DNA from: Pelobacter sp. UBA6812
GTDB taxonomy: Bacteria; Desulfobacterota; Desulfuromonadia; Desulfuromonadales; Syntrophotaleaceae
Assembly (NCBI GenBank): GCA_002452265.1
Contig: DKEW01000037.1
Coordinates: 1 to 50,257 of the forward strand
Length of the DNA stretch: 50,257 bases
Direction: 5' to 3'
The notes under the pieces were generated by a model. It saw nothing but the letters and a program-made list of their open reading frames with translations, made no database searches and was not told the origin of the DNA. The position numbers and the translations under genes are program-made. Shown here in pieces: positions 49,977 to 50,257 of the stretch. Numbering within the stretch: position 1 is the stretch's first letter; each line of letters begins with the position of its first letter.

Positions 49977-50257
49977 ATGCCAAAAAAAGATAACCCGGGG
50001 AATCCAAATAATCCGCCCACCGATCCGTCTCCGACTCCGGAGCCAACGCCGATTCCAGCCCCGAGCACCGGCAATATCGTCATCGACCCGGTTACCCGTA
50101 TCGAGGGCCATCTGCGCGTGGAAACCACGGTTTCCGGAGGCAGGGTCAGCAACGCCTGGAGCACCAGTCCACTGTTTCGCGGCGTTGAACCGATCCTGAA
50201 GAACCGTGATCCGAGGGACGCCTGGATGTTCACCCAGCGGCTATGCGGCGTCTGCAC
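49977..50257 (+). CDS. NiFe hydrogenase large subunit, N-terminal part (3' end outside window)
   Basis: About 93 residues are visible. The conserved core begins IVIDPVTRIEGHLRVE, and the first nickel-binding motif RLCGVC is the last thing in the window. Before the core lies a tail of about 33 residues rich in Pro, Asn and Thr (NNPPTDPSPTPEPTPIPAP), which is not normal for the family. GGGAAGG precedes ATG 49977 at good spacing, so the tail is probably translated. The second CxxC at the C-terminus and the protease cleavage site are outside. Confidence 0.93.
   Translation, partial: MPKKDNPGNPNNPPTDPSPTPEPTPIPAPSTGNIVIDPVTRIEGHLRVETTVSGGRVSNAWSTSPLFRGVEPILKNRDPRDAWMFTQRLCGVC

Noticed and set aside
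1..50257. CRISPR arrays, tRNA or rRNA genes, intact insertion sequences
   Set aside because: No regularly spaced direct repeats, no cloverleaf or rRNA segments and no transposase were recognised by reading; a dedicated tRNA scan could still change this.

Overview
The window looks like a chromosome segment of an anaerobic, Gram-negative deltaproteobacterium of the Desulfuromonadales type (Pelobacter/Syntrophotalea/Geobacter relatives). This is inferred from gene content: a CooS-type CO dehydrogenase operon, a Tat-exported NiFe hydrogenase, NifU/NifS, FdhD, a DUF3793 protein, outer-membrane and lipid A type glycosyltransferases, and many sensor and chemotaxis proteins. Base composition looks moderately GC-rich. 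Species cannot be fixed from the sequence alone. I recognised no rRNA, tRNA, CRISPR array or intact insertion sequence.

Region 1 (1-5929, + strand): the 3' end of rimO, then apbE, a NusG-domain-II protein and a Gx-type membrane protein in overlapping order, then two ABC exporter half-transporters with the residue pattern of a heterodimer having one degenerate ATP site. Region 2 (5978-8312, - strand): a REC-PilZ protein and a sodium:solute symporter with a textbook terminator. Region 3 (8616-16315): an envelope cluster with a toroid-like unknown protein, a flippase-like membrane protein, a GT2 glycosyltransferase, two GT39 membrane glycosyltransferases and a LAB_N protein. Region 4 (16426-19641): a papain-like cysteine protease built as an autotransporter.

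Region 5 (19839-24558): nifU-nifS, a 163-bp hairpin (MITE-like) element, a tiny secreted ORF and a chemotaxis receptor whose Cache-like sensor sits at its C-terminus. Region 6 (24559-31908): an orphan TupA-like tungstate-binding protein, a hybrid periplasmic-binding-domain histidine kinase, trehalose-phosphatase, a Rossmann-MCP fusion, an unknown SLOG-like protein and fdhD.

Region 7 (32142-38834) is the metabolic core: a PAS-LytTR regulator of RcoM type (a putative haem CO sensor), then cooS, cooC, cooF, an FAD/NAD(P) oxidoreductase and a NikM/N nickel-uptake protein, ending in a perfect terminator. Together they suggest CO sensing, CO oxidation, nickel insertion, electron transfer from CooF to NAD(P), and nickel supply. 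Region 8 (38921-48227): a CPA2/Kef antiporter, two tiny proteins, a lipoprotein, a widespread-type inverted repeat, a U32 peptidase-family protein, RadC, a patatin, a CBS-pair protein and DUF3793. Region 9 (48991-50257): the small subunit and start of the large subunit of a periplasmic NiFe hydrogenase, preceded by a sigma-54-like site. The large subunit has an unusual proline-rich N-terminal tail and is cut by the window end.
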